From assembly GCF_963576675.1 (NCBI RefSeq), contig NC_088913.1:92193001-92257000 (forward strand): 64,000 nt of DNA. Direction: 5' to 3'. The notes under the pieces are model-generated. The model was not told the origin of the DNA. It worked only from the letters and a program-made list of their open reading frames with translations, and searched no databases. Position numbers and translations under genes: made by a program. The stretch is from Euphorbia lathyris (Eukaryota; Streptophyta; Magnoliopsida; Malpighiales; Euphorbiaceae). Within the stretch, counting starts at the first letter, position 1. Every line of letters begins with the position of its first letter. Positions 33,116-44,759 of the stretch are shown here, one piece after another.

Positions 33116-33775
33116 AATATAACAAAAATTAAAAACTAAAAAATATATTATTAAAATATGAGAACTAAAAAAATGCGTTAAGTAAAAATATAGGGATCGA
33201 TAAATTATTTACCCTTTATAATAATGTTTTATTGAAGATTATATTTTTAAAACAGAAGAGTGTATGCTTTAATTTATGAGCACTTTGTTTGTTTGTTTGA
33301 CCACGAAAACCATTTTAATATGAAGAAACAGAATCTCTTTGATTTGTTTATTTATCTATTTTTGGCCTTTCTTGAAAGTTAAGTAAAACAAATGAATTGT
33401 ACTCAAGACGTTTCCTGAAATTAAATAAATTGAGATAAATTGAGTTTACTTATAAAAACTCAGAATGAGATGCAAAAATATTCATACAGGATGTTTGTCA
33501 GAAGGGATATAGAAGGTGAGATAGAGATAAAAAAAACACAAGATAAGTTATTCCGTGTTTGTTTGGGAGATAGAAGAGTGAGACGGATGAGAGATAAACC
33601 TCCTTATCTCTCAAATCCTATACCCGTGTATAAGGAGGTGGGATAATTTTCTGCGATTTTAATAGGATGGAAAAGTTCATCTTATCCATCAAATTAATGT
33701 GATGTAGTTTAAATTGGGTTAAAAAAGAAAATTAGAAATTTGGATTTGATGAGGAGCCTAAAAAAATTAGAAATT
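33116..33775. other. Intergenic stretch
   Basis: AT-rich. It contains an inverted pair around TTCCGTGTTTGTTTGGGAGATAG-like sequence and CTTATCTCTC (33540-33640), possibly a decayed MITE. No gene. Confidence 0.3.
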
Positions 33776-34289
33776 GGGTAAATTACACATATGGCCATTG
33801 ATCTTTACCCATTTAACATTATGGCCACTGAACTTCAATTATTAACAATATGACTACTTAACTTTACACTTTTTAACACCGGTGGCCACTCAACGCCTCA
33901 AAACAACCACTGACAGTCTGAAAATAAAATATTCAAAGAGCTAATGATATTCTAAAGAACTTTAATTCTTGAAAATTTTCGTTTTGAGGTCATTTAGGTG
34001 TTGTTTGGTTAGGAGAGAGAAAGTGAATTTTTAGAGAGAGAAACTCAAAAAAATGTGATTTTGGAAAATAAAAAATACAGTTTTATGGTAAATATCGTTC
34101 TGAACAACTTTAATTCTTGAATATTTTTATTTTGAGGTCGTTAACGGTCATTTTGAGGACTTGGTTAAACTTGAGTGGTCATCGGTGTTAAAAAGTGTAA
34201 AGTTTAATGGTCATACCGTTAAGAATTGAAGTTCAGTAGCCATAATATTAAAATGGGCAAAGTTCAGTGGTCATAGATGTAATTTACCC
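33776..34289. mobile_element. MITE family B, copy 5
   Basis: Left GGGTAAATTACACATATGGC, right ATAGATGTAATTTACCC. Flanks TTAGAAATT and TTAAAAATT agree at 8 of 9 positions. Confidence 0.75.
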
Positions 34290-34299
34290 ATTAAAAATT

Positions 34300-34548
34300 T
34301 GGATTTAAAGAGGGCCTAACGGGTCCAAAAAATATTGAAATTTTAAATTTGGAGAGGACTTAACGGGACCTGTGTCAATTTTGGGGTACTAATATAGCAC
34401 CCGAGCTAAATTTCTTGGAAACAGGGGGACCGGAATCACCATAACCTTAAATTTTGTGGAGACGGGGGGGGGGGGGGGCTAAAACTACTTGAGGCCATGG
34501 TGGTTTCGGTGACCGGAGGAGCCTGGTCTCCCCCTTGTCTCCGCCCCT
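34300..34548 (-). mobile_element. Truncated hAT-type element, CAGGGGCGGA family
   Basis: Read on the minus strand it starts CAGGGGCGGAGACAAGGGGG and continues through ACCGGAATCACC-complement blocks to CCTCTTTAAATCC, matching the first half of the element at 19977-20450. It contains a run of about 13 G/C. The far end is missing. Confidence 0.6.
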
Positions 34549-34800
34549 GATAAGATTTATGGTTAGGAGTAATTTTACTTCTAATATTGGTAGTGAAAAG
34601 CAATTTTCCTCTAATAATGACAAATTGTATTAAATTTAAAAAATAATTCATCAAACTATCTTCTCGCTCATGGATTTTTCCATCTACACTTTACATGTGT
34701 GACATTTTATCATTAATTAGTAACAATTCACAAACATATGATTAGACGTGAAAAAAAAAATTTAAAAAGTTTTAAAAATTATGATGTATTTTGTACGGGA
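34549..34800. mobile_element. MITE family A, fragment 7
   Basis: GGTTAGGAGTAATTTTACTT, then ATCTTCTCGCTCATGG and CATCTACACTTTACATGTG identify the family A arm and centre. Truncated on both sides. Confidence 0.55.
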
Positions 34801-34849
34801 TAATAAAACTACAACTATTACTTGCAAATATAATTCGAACCTCCGAAAT

Positions 34850-35190
34850 TGTTATAAACACATTATATGACCATCTAACATGATATTTAGTAGACTTTTT
34901 TTTTTAGAAGAAAATATTATTTACATGGTTAGTATTAACATATTAATCTAAAAATGACATAAAGTACTTAAAAATAGTAACATATCCTCTTATATTTTTA
35001 AAAGTTGTCATTAATATATATGCATAATAAAATTACATGTAATCCGAAAAACACGATACGAAATCGACACTAATCCGAACAGGTTAACACGAATGTGACA
35101 CAAAAGTTTTTGGATTAGGTTTAGGTTTACTCTTTTTAACATGAACCCGAAATGACACAACACGAACACGATAATTACCAGGTCTAATTC
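34850..35190. mobile_element. Family D repeat, copy 1
   Basis: CGATACGAAATCGACACTAA, CCGAACAGGTTAACACGA and ACACGATAATTACCAGGTCTA match 63160-63288 in the same order. The AGGTCTA/CAGGTCT end and ACCCGAAATGACAC motifs are typical of an abundant plant repeat; left border uncertain. Confidence 0.5.
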
Positions 35191-35566
35191 AGATGTCTTA
35201 ATTATTAATGATTTCTCAAATTAAAATCCACTAGGATCCCAACAAAAATTCCTTAAAAGTTTTATTCTTTTAACCTAATATAAACTAATTTTTCGTCAAT
35301 ACTATCAACAATCAAGAGAATATGAATTTTATGTTAGATTTTATTGTTTCTGATTGTAAATCTTTTATATGAAAAATTTGTAACTGTTGTGTTCAGGTTG
35401 TCAAGAAAACTACGAATTTAATAGCTCATACTTTAACTATAGCAATTAATTATATATCGGATTATGAAGATTGTGGTGCTTTATCCCTTGCTTTTATCGA
35501 ATTTTGAGAAGCCAAGAAAGTATAAGTCAAATCTAGTAATATATTAAAATTATACTGAGTAAATTA

Positions 35567-36075
35567 CTTTTATGGCCACTGGATTTTACCTATTTTAACA
35601 TTATAGCCACTGAACTTCAATTCTTAATGGTATAGCCACTAAAATTTTACACTTTTTAACATCGGTGGTCACTCAATTTTAACTAACTCCTCAAAATAAC
35701 CGTTAACGACCGCTAACGACCTCAAAATGAAAATATTCAAGAAGTAAAGTTGTTCAGACCGACATTTACCATGAAACCACATTTTTTATTTTTCAAAATC
35801 ACATTTTTAGAGCTTTCTCTCTCTAAAAATTCACTCTCCCTCCTAACCAAACAACACATAAATGACCTCAAAACGAAAATTTTCAAGAATTAAAGTTCGT
35901 TAGAATATCATTAACACTTCGGATTTTTTTTTATTTTTAGGCCGTCAACTGTTATTTTGAGGCGTTGAGCGGCCACCGGTGTTAAAAAAATACAAAGTTC
36001 AATGGCCATACTGTTAAGAATTCGATGAGATAATGTTAAATGGGTAAAGTTCAGTGGCTATGGGTGTAATTTACC
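35567..36075. mobile_element. MITE family B, copy 6
   Basis: Left GAGTAAATTACTTTTATGGC, right CTATGGGTGTAATTTACCC. Flanks AATTATACT and AATTGTACT agree at 8 of 9 positions. Confidence 0.8.
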
Positions 36076-36210
36076 CGAATTGTACTTTACTGTTTCTGAT
36101 ATTTAACTTATTTTTGGCAGTATTTTTAATAGAATTTTCACTTGGGTTTCAAATTGAGATATTACATGAGAATTTCAACCATTTATAATAAAATGTCTTA
36201 ATATATTATG

Positions 36211-37024
36211 GGTATTATATACCGCACCCAAAATTGCTAGCACCGCCCCCATTTGACAATTTTGCCCTTGGCATAAAAATGTTGTCAAAATTGAGAAAAA
36301 AAAAATTTGAGAGAAAATTTTGAATTTAGCCTAAACGGATGCGGCATACCGTCCGACCCATGGTCGGAACGGATGCGGCGTCCGTTCCACCATGGGTTGG
36401 GTGGTACGCCGCATCCGTTCCCGCCATAGGTCGGACGGTATGCGGCACCCGTTCCGACCATGGTTGGAACGGATGCGGCATCCGTTCCACCATGGGTCGG
36501 GTGGTACGCCGCATCCGTTCCCGCCATAGGTCGGACGGTATGCGGCACCCGTTCCGACCATGGTTGGAACGGATGCGGCATCCGTTCCCACCATGGGTCG
36601 GGTTGTATGATGCATCCGTTTAGGCGAAATTTTGAAATATACGAAATCATAACATTTTTAGTGACGAAAAATACTAAATCATTCAATTTTTGTGATGAAA
36701 AATTAAAAATTCTTCTATTTTTTGTGACGAAAAATGCAAAATCGTCATGAAAAATATGTATTATTTTCATGAGTTCTTTGATAAAAAAATATAAATCTTA
36801 ATGTTTCCGACTCGTAATCATCCATTTTCGAGGTTCCAATTGTCACATATCAATTATTTTCATAATTTTAATTATTGTTGTTCGGGTTTATGATTTTGGA
36901 GAGAAAATGCAAGGCAGGTAGAGAGGATTTGAGCAAATTCCATTTTCTTGTTTCAAAAAGTGAGGAGGGCAAATATGTCCAAAATGGGTGGTGGACCGGA
37001 ATTTGAATGCGGTATATAGCAGCT
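36211..37024. mobile_element. MITE family K, copy 2
   Basis: Left GTATTATATACCGCACCCAA, right ATGCGGTATATAGCAGC, an inverted pair. Blocks GTGACGAAAAATGCAAAATC and TGATTTTGGAGAGAAAATGC match copy 1 (21203-21663). Flanks ATATTATGG and ATATTATTT agree at 7 of 9. The centre holds a GC-rich tandem palindromic array. Confidence 0.7.
36328..36620. repeat. GC-rich palindromic minisatellite (33-bp unit, 100-bp higher-order)
   Basis: Built of ~33-bp units with the core ACGGATGCGGCATCCGTTCC and an ACCATGGGTCGG spacer. Three related units make a 100-bp repeat: GTGGTACGCCGCATCC occurs at 36401 and again at 36501. The whole array is bordered by AACGGATGC and its complement GCATCCGTT, so it can fold back on itself. 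Long reading frames occur on both strands as a by-product. Confidence 0.9.
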
Positions 37025-37033
37025 CACTATATT

Positions 37034-37494
37034 ATTTAGCTCATGAATTTGTCTAAAACTTTTTGATTAACCTCTCTTGAATTTTTAAAGTATTCTGATA
37101 GCCCTTTCAACTTGCTTAAAATATAATCAATTAATCACTCGGTTACAATTTTTTATTTTTTTTATGTGTAAGATATATTGCACGCGCCTTGAAAAATTAA
37201 AACGAACAAAATCGATGTATGAGGTTCTAATATCAAAGATAAAAGATTGTTTACATTTAGTAAATAAGAATTTCTTTTTTAATATGTTTTAATATATTAT
37301 GTGAATTATATAATACTATTCATGCAACTTACTTTTTTTTTTGTAACCGAATAATTAATTGATTATATTTCAATCAAGTTGAGGGATTGTCGGGACTTTT
37401 AAGTAGGCTGAAGGGTTACTGGCACACTTTTAAACTTCAAGGGGCCAAATCAAACTTTTTGACAAATTTAGAGGGTGGGATGATGTATTAAGCC
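37034..37494. mobile_element. MITE family C, copy 4
   Basis: Right end GGATGATGTATTAAGCC is clear; the left end (ATTATTTAGCTCATGAATTT) has lost the TIR. Middle (CAATTAATCACTCGGTTACA, TTATGTGTAAGATATATTGC) follows copy 3. Confidence 0.65.
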
Positions 37495-37599
37495 TTATCA
37501 AATTAAACGGTGATTTTTTTTTTCTTTTAAAAAATAATTGGTGGAATTTAAGCGTTAAATTTTAAAAATTAATTACTGATTTTTTAAATAACTAAATTC

Positions 37600-37945
37600 T
37601 AATAGTGATGAGTACGGTTCGGTACAATTCGGGGATATGAAAATTTTCAGAATTATATCTAATAACAGTACAATTTGGTTCGATCCTAAAAAAGTCAACG
37701 GTTCAATCCGGTTCTAGATCTTTTTTTTTCCGGATATTCGAACCGTTTCTAGAATCTCCTACATATTTACTCGGTAATATTAGGAATTTGAAAATCTCTA
37801 GAATTGTACCTAATTATGTCAACAGTACAATTCAGTTCGGTCCTATAGAAAAAGTTAACGATTCAATTCAAATTCTGGATTTTTTTTATCAGGTATTCGG
37901 TCCGATTCAAGAATCTCCGAGGTCCACACTCGGTCCTAATTAATT
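37600..37945. repeat. GGTTCGGT-type repeat fragment
   Basis: GATGAGTACGGTTCGGTACA followed by AGTACAATTTGGTTCG and AGTACAATTCAGTTCGGTCC, giving two imperfect tandem halves of about 170 bp. No duplication at the edges seen. Confidence 0.4.
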
Positions 37946-38238
37946 TTAGGGTTAGTTACATGTTAGTCAGATTTGATTACTATTTACAACAAACTATTAA
38001 TATAAAAAGAATTTCTTTAAATGCCACGTTTAAAAAAAATGGTTTTATCATTAAATATTGCAACTGCTGAGGTTTTTTTTTAATTGAAAATAATTTAAAA
38101 ATAACTGAAATGTGATAAAAATAGGAATAAAAAATGACAGAATAATAAAAATCCAAGAAAAAACAGAAAATGATAAAAGCAGAAAAAAGAGTTATCAAAC
38201 TGTAAAATAATTTTCAAAAGTGCTTTTATATGTAATTT

Positions 38239-38815
38239 GGGTTAAGTGCAAAAATACCCCTAACGTTTTGAGCCAGAAACAATTTTACCCTTAACGTCTA
38301 AAATGGTGCAATTTTACCCCTAATGTTTGAAGCCAATAGCAATTTTACCCCTAACGTTGATAAATTGGGTCAATTTCAGACACTATTATAAAATACATAT
38401 ATTTTTGTTCATTATTTTACACCAATTGCATAATAATTCGTTCTAAAAAAGGATTTCATGTTTTGTATAATTTAATAATAGAATTTGAGATGAATATTTA
38501 TAAATTCGGTAGATTTTTTGAATTTTTTTTGCCTAATCCGTACAAAAATACAGTATATTTTTTTATTTTTTCACATCCCAACGAATTTTTGTGATTTGTT
38601 ACTGATAAAATGACACACGTATGAAGTGTAGATAACAAGATTCATGATCGAGAAGACAGTTTGATGAATTATTTCTCAAATTGATTCAATTTATTAACGT
38701 TAGGGGTAAAATTGTTGTTGACTTCTAACGTTATGGGTAAAATTGCACCATTTTAAACGTTTAGGGTAAAATTACTCCTGACCCAAAACGTAGGGGTATT
38801 TTTACACCTTACCCT
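38239..38815 (+). mobile_element. MITE family A, copy 5 (perfect 9-bp TSD)
   Basis: ATGTAATTT occurs exactly at 38230-38238 and 38816-38824. Ends GGGTTAAGTGCAAAAATACC and TTTTTACACCTTACCCT. Best-preserved family A copy (577 bp); the 9-bp duplication places the family with Mutator-like elements. Confidence 0.9.
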
Positions 38816-38824
38816 ATGTAATTT

Positions 38825-39990
38825 CCTCTTAATTTTATACTCCAGATGTCTTACTTAAGACATCAAATCTGAAAGGGTGAAATACATGAATATCATAATT
38901 AAATAAAAAATGTTAATTAAATCATATCACCAATTTTTTTTTTTTTTTTTTGATAAAAACCGTATCACCAAACTTAATTCTTAATATGTCATTATTCTTT
39001 ATATATTATGATTTTACACCCTAATTTAAAAAATCTAGATTCGAATTCATAAATCATATTTCTTTTAAATTTTCCCAATTTGAAACTCATAAGTCTTAGG
39101 GCCTAAACTCATATGGCCTTGGACTCAGGCCTCGGATGTTTTTTTTTTTTTTTTTTGAACTATACTCGCAGTTCTAGAGGAAAATATTGCTTGAGAGAGA
39201 TATATAAATAAATAAATGTATCAATAGATAACAGAAAAAAACTCTCCCATAAAATAGTTCACTTTACACACGTATAAGTATATATGGGCTTATTAAATCT
39301 AAGTCTCACGATGCTTTAAATCTCCACCTTAGGATTCTAACAAGGCTAGATCTACCTATGAATGAGCAAATTCTACATACTCATTAAGGTGCATGTGATC
39401 AAGAATATAGTTTAATAATTAGCATTCATACATTAGTGTTCTAAAAACCGGCTCAAGTTGCCGTCTATGATGGTGTTTTTGACAGATATTTTTAGAACAC
39501 TGTCATGATTTCTTCAAAGTATAAATCGATTTATTGATTTTTAGCTGTATGGGCCATCCCAGGTGGTTTCTAAGCGGATCCAAACAGTTTCAGTTAGTTC
39601 TCTTGAAAAAAATTGATCATTGAATTTTATATCAATTTTTTCAATTTTAAATAAAATATTAAATAACTTAAAATTAAAAGAAAAATATCTAAAATTATCA
39701 AATTTTTATTTGTTAAAAATATTAATATTATTTTATTGACGTTATTTTGTTATTAATGTTATTTTATTGATAAATTTTTATTTTTAGGTAATCATACTCT
39801 GTTTTTTCCACCATTGGATGGTGATGGCTTTGACAAATTATTTATATAATAATTTATTTATTAAAAAATAAAAATTTTATTAATCCCCAAATATTTTTTG
39901 AAAATCTTTTAATATTTTTTACCACCTTATTTATAAGAGGATGACTATTAATTACTTTATAATTTTATTATATATATATATATATATATA
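38825..39990. other. AT-rich intergenic stretch
   Basis: Poly(T) runs at 38935-38951 and 39139-39157 may be ends of small retroposons, but no body is recognisable. No gene. Confidence 0.3.
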
Positions 39991-39992
39991 TA

Positions 39993-40246
39993 TAGTGTGG
40001 CTATAGAGAGGGACTCCCTTACTTTCTATTCTAAGGGAGTAATAGAGTTACTCTTGTTACCAAACACAAATTTAATTAAACAAAATTAATTAAATAAAAA
40101 TTTAAACAATTCACCTTTCTCTCTCTTTCTTCACGGTTCTCTCTAACAATCCTAATTAATTTTGTTTAATTAAATTTGTGTTTGGTAACAAGAGTAACTC
40201 TATTACTTCCTTAGAATAGAAAGTAAGGGAGTCCCTCTCTATAGCC

Positions 40247-40250
<4 letters not shown>
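39993..40250. mobile_element. Hairpin MITE inserted in a TA tract
   Basis: Arms of about 100 bp: AGTGTGGCTATAGAGAGGGA and onward to AATTTAATTAAACAAAATTAATT-like sequence, mirrored on the right to TCCCTCTCTATAGCCTCACT. Only about 60 bp lie between the arms. (TA)n flanks both ends, so the element sits in, or generated, a TA microsatellite. Confidence 0.85.
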
Positions 40251-40287
<37 letters not shown>

Positions 40288-40289
<2 letters not shown>

Positions 40290-42150
40290 TGAGATCCAGC
40301 GTGACAAGGGTTTAAGTTGTGACAAGGAGCTTATTGTGTTACATAACAAAACTACATAGTTTTGATGATAATTAAAAAGGGCAATGTGGCAAATTGGTAA
40401 ATAAAATGAAAGAGGGGATAGAGAAAATTATTTTATTTCTTTTCTTTAAAATATATTTTCCCGACATCTCTAACATCATTTTTCAAAAAATTTTATACTA
40501 TTAGACTCGTCTAAATTAGACGGTCATTTTAAGATCCCTGAAGCTCAAGTAAAAAAATTTCCGGTGAACGGAATCCGGGTGGGCGTTTTCCGGCGAGAAA
40601 CAAAGTGCTCAGAAAATTCTCACAAAATTCCAATAAATGTAAAACATTATTCTAAGAAACTTTAATTCTTGGATCGAAACAGGATTTCTTACGGTTTAGT
40701 CTCAATAAAACTTTTTCCTTAATTTTATCCATTTTACATACTTCAACAATTTTTTGGGACTATACCGTAAGAAATCCCGCTTCGACCCAAGAATTAAAGT
40801 TTTTTAGAATAATGTTTTACATTTTCTGGAATTTTTTGAGAATTTTCTGGTCACTTTGTTTCTCGCCAGAAAACGTCCACCCAGATTCCGTTCACCGGAA
40901 TTTTTTTTACTTGAGCTTCAGAGATCTTAAAATGACCGTCTAATTTAGACGAGTCTAATAGTATAAAAATTTTCGAAAAAAAGTTAGAAATGTCGGAAAA
41001 ATGTATTTTAAAGAAATAAAACATTTTTCTGTTGGAACAATGCAAGTATTATGTTGGAACAAATGGTACACTGATTTGGAACAATGTAAGTAGGACAAAA
41101 AACGTGCTCAGAAAATTATCAAAAAATTTGAAAACATGTAAAACATCATTTTAAGAAACTTTAATTCTTGGCTCAAAGCGAAATTCCTTACAGTTTTGAC
41201 CCAATAAATTGTTGAAGCATGTAAAATGGATAAAATTAAGGAACAAATTTTATTGGGACTAAACCGTAAGAAATCCCGCTTCGACTCAAGAATTAAAGTT
41301 TCTTAGAATAATGTTTTACATTTTTTGAAATGTTTTTAGAATTTTCTGGGCACTTGTTTTCTTGCCAGAAATGCCCACTTGGATTCCATTCACCGGAATT
41401 TTTTTTACTTGAGCTTCAGGGATCTTAAAATGACTGTCTAATTTAGACGAGTCTAATAGTATAAAAATTTTCGAAAAACGAGGTTAGAAATGTCAGAAAA
41501 ATGTATTTTAAAGAAAAGAAATAAAACAATTTTCTGTTGGAACAATATAAGTATTATGTTGAAACAAATGGTACATTGATTTGGAACAACGTAAGTAGGA
41601 CAAAAAAAAATGTCCAGAAAATTATCAAAAAATCCAAAACATGTAAAACATTATTTTAAGAAACTTTAATTCTTGGCTCAAAGCGAGATTCCTTACAGTT
41701 TTTACCCAACAAATTATTGAAGCATGTAAAATGGATAAAATTAAGGAAAAAGTTTTATTGGGGCTAAACCGTAAGAAATCTTGCTTCGACCCAAGAATTA
41801 AAATTTCTTAGAATAATGTTTTACATGTTTTGGATTTTTTTGAGAATTTTCTGGATACTGTTTTGCTTGCCGGAAAACGCCCACCCGGATTCCGTTCACC
41901 GGATTTTTTTTTACTTGAGCTTCATGGATCTTAAAATGACCGTTTAATTAAGAAGAGTCCAACGGTATAAATTTTTTTGAAAAACGAGGTTGGAAAAGTC
42001 GGGAAAAGGCATTTTAAAGAAAAAAAATAAATAATTTTCTCTTTCCTTTTATTTACAAATTTGCCACTTTTTTTTGGTTAATTACAAAATTGGTCCTTGT
42101 CACACAATAAGGCTTGTCAAACCTTAAGAAATGTGTCACACCCGATCTCT

Positions 42151-42152
<2 letters not shown>
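40288..42152. mobile_element. Fold-back element with ~500-bp palindromic tandem units
   Basis: Ends GGTGAGATCCAGCGTGACA and TGTCACACCCGATCTCTCC are inverted, and (TA)n tracts flank both (40245-40287 and 42153-42187). Inside, CCGTAAGAAATC with AAGAATTAAAG recurs at 40758, 41257 and 41762, giving direct repeats about 500 bp apart. Each unit is itself an imperfect palindrome (for example CCGGTGAACGGAATCCGGGT at 40560 against its complement near 40880). No transposase frame. Confidence 0.8.
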
Positions 42153-42187
<35 letters not shown>

Positions 42188-42189
<2 letters not shown>

Positions 42190-43089
42190 GAACTTATGTA
42201 CAAAACTATGAATTTACATATTGTTGTGGGATAATTCGTTTGAATTTTTTGAGGGGCTTTCGGTGTATAAGATAAAACGAAAAAATGATCAAGGAGGGGT
42301 CGGGAACTAGTGACCCCACTTCGATGCTTACGCCAACTTAAGGAAAATGATACTAAAAAATAAATAGCTGAAATGAGTAAAAAAATATTATTTTTTCGTA
42401 TATTGTGTACTTTTTATTTAGAAAAGGATTAGATTGTGTATCGTAAATGAATAACACACGTGATGCCTACTTAATGGTGGAAGTCCATTGTCGGCCTAAA
42501 ACAGGTGTACCGGCCTTAACTGTAGTTTTGTAAATCAAGGTGCAAGACTCGGTTAGAATTTGTGTGACCTCAAGTCTTCCTTAACTGGTCCATGTGACGT
42601 TTGACGATCACCGTTTAGGGAAGAATGGTTGGAATTACATCCATAAACCACAAGATCATAAACTCATGTTAATCCAGAATAAATCAGTAAAAACTGGATC
42701 CAATAGCAAAACCATAATATTTTTCATGTTTAGAAACAAGAAAAAAACGATGTATTGAAAACATTAAACAACCAAAACATAAGAAAACTAACTTAAAAGG
42801 ATTTTGATATTCAACTTAATGCCTCTAAATCAATCAATATCGATTCTTAAATCCTTGGCATAAGGTTGGTGAAAAAAAACTTTCCATTGAAGTATAAAAT
42901 CTCAATGGATCAATAATGAGTTGCTATGGTACCGTTCATTGGAATTTACTTATTGGAATTAGATCCACAAACTACAAGATCATAAAATGATCATGTTAAT
43001 CCATCAGACACTAGACTATTTCTCTAAATTATTGATCAGACGCTCTTAGACCGAAGCTCTAAAGAACTTCGACAAATCGAAGGGGGACA
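42188..43089. other. Intergenic or decayed retrotransposon sequence
   Basis: No coding recognised. It holds a partial duplication: CACAAGATCATAAACTCATGTTAATCC-like text near 42650 recurs near 42975 (ACAAGATCATAAAATGATCA). The right end AATCGAAGGGGGACA looks like a polypurine tract for the adjoining LTR remnant. Confidence 0.35.
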
Positions 43090-43515
43090 TGATAACAAAC
43101 AAATAAAGGCACATTCCATATAGACCAATCATTACGTCTGAATCAAAGATAGCGACGAGAGATATATCTTGGGATGACAGTTATGTAACCGCCTTAGAAA
43201 GCGAAAGGGAAGACACACCAATTCATCAAAATTGGCACCCCGAAATATATCAGATACATTTGGTAATGGCAAATTTTGGTGGTTCCTCTACATATATACT
43301 TCACCTTACGTTCTTACACGTGTTTGTGGCGTGAGCTAGGGCACATAAACCAATTTCTCTCCTCTGCATCTTATAAACAGAACAAGATGACTGCGAGCAT
43401 TTAAGCTATCTCATCACTAAACCTAAGAAATCTCTATTATTCATCATCTTTCCATTTTAAAACTCTACTAACTTAGGCATCAAAGTAGGATTGTTGGTCC
43501 CCAATCATGTTTTGA
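43090..43515 (+). mobile_element. LTR remnant, TGATAAC family
   Basis: Begins TGATAACAAACAAATAAAGG right after a purine-rich tract, has TATA-like CTTATAAACAGAAC, and near the end CTTAGGCATCAAAGTAGGAT, which recalls TTTGGCATCGGAGTG of the LTR at 4779-5560. The terminal CA is not preserved. Confidence 0.45.
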
Positions 43516-43530
43516 CTCATTTTCTGTTTT

Positions 43531-44020
43531 ATTGCATGAGATTTCAATCTCAAATTATATCCCAATAATTCCTCCTTAAAATTTCTCATATCATAATTCA
43601 TAAATATAATTCACTTAAAATAATTATTATTTTTATATTATTTATATCATATATAATATAATAATGTAAAATATGTAAATCATAAAAATTATATCACAAT
43701 TATATAAGAAATAAATCTTTTTGAGACCTTAGGGCCCGTTTATTTCACCTGCTCCTGTTTGCTGTTTGTTGCTGATGTTAGCTGTTTACTGTTACTGGTA
43801 AGTAGCAGATATTAATTGAATTTTCAGTAAAAATCAATTGTTTCCAACTTTTAGCAAACGCTTTTTGTCTCCTATTTAGACTTAAAAGACAAAATGCAGT
43901 TTCAAAAATTAAAAACAAACAATCACTTAAACGAAATGCATGCATCAACTTAAAACATCATTATTTTGGTAAACAATGCTTATCCATACCTTAATTTTAA
44001 TTAAAAAGTGATTAAATAAT
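43531..44020 (+). repeat. Duplicated segment, copy 1 (with insert)
   Basis: GCATGAGATTTCAATCTCAAAT to ATAAATCTTTTTGAGACCTTA matches 46117-46315 closely, and after the insert ATGCATGCATCAACTTAAAA to AAAAAGTGATTA matches 46319-46392. The 195-bp insert between them is missing from copy 2. Confidence 0.75.
43732..43926. mobile_element. Tourist-like MITE (TTA duplication, empty site known)
   Basis: Runs from GGGCCCGTTTATTTCACCTG to ACAAACAATCAC, flanked by TTA on both sides. The paralogous segment at 46312-46319 has a single CTTAAAC, which is the empty site. TTA duplication fits the PIF/Harbinger-Tourist group. Confidence 0.75.
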
Positions 44021-44759
44021 TAATAAGATTAAAAAAGAAAAATAAAACACAAATTCCTAAAATTAAATTTTATCAAGTCCATGTATAAATGTCACATATT
44101 AAAGGGATAACGGTTATGTTAAATTTGTATTTACACCATTGAGGGTTAGGTTATGCTTACTTTGTTTTTGACAAAGTAAGTCTTATTTTGTTTTTACCAC
44201 CATTGGATGAACTTATTTTGTTAAAGTCCATCCAATGGTGAAAAAACAAAGTAAGCTTTACTTTATCAAAAACAAAGTAACCATAGAAGACACCTTAAAT
44301 TGAATGAAATTTCATCGATCCTAATAGATTAGAGAGCCGAATGTGATCAAATAATAGATCAGGGTCAAATGATAAAATTTTAATTTAAAAAAGACGCAAA
44401 GGGTTATTTGGCCTATGTGATATCTAAAATTTGGTCATTTATGCCTGGTGGCATCATTTGGTAACATTTTCTCCTGAGGTATTCTCATATGTGCATTTAG
44501 CTCATTTTGAATAAAAAATTAACTGATTTGTTAATTTTGGTCACATGATACAATTTTTGACACGTGACATTTATACATAACAATTATTTTAATTTTTTTC
44601 ATATATACTTAATACGTGGATAAATAAGAAAAAAGAAAATTGGTGGTATTTACAGTCAGTCCCAAGCCCGGACAAATGAGGAGGGTTGCGGTAGGTTTGT
44701 GGCGGCCAACGTAAAACTTAGCCGCATCTTATGATATGAGTGTCGCTGACATGGTGTCT
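44021..44759. other. Intergenic stretch with a small palindrome
   Basis: 44155-44290 is an imperfect palindrome of TTACTTTGTTTTTGACAAAG type with ACCATTGGATG arms; a fragment like it (CACCATTGGATGGTG) lies at 39811. Otherwise nothing recognised. Confidence 0.4.

Noticed and set aside
36285..36770. 161-codon frame and several overlapping frames
   Set aside because: Artefacts of the GC-rich palindromic array, which opens frames on both strands.
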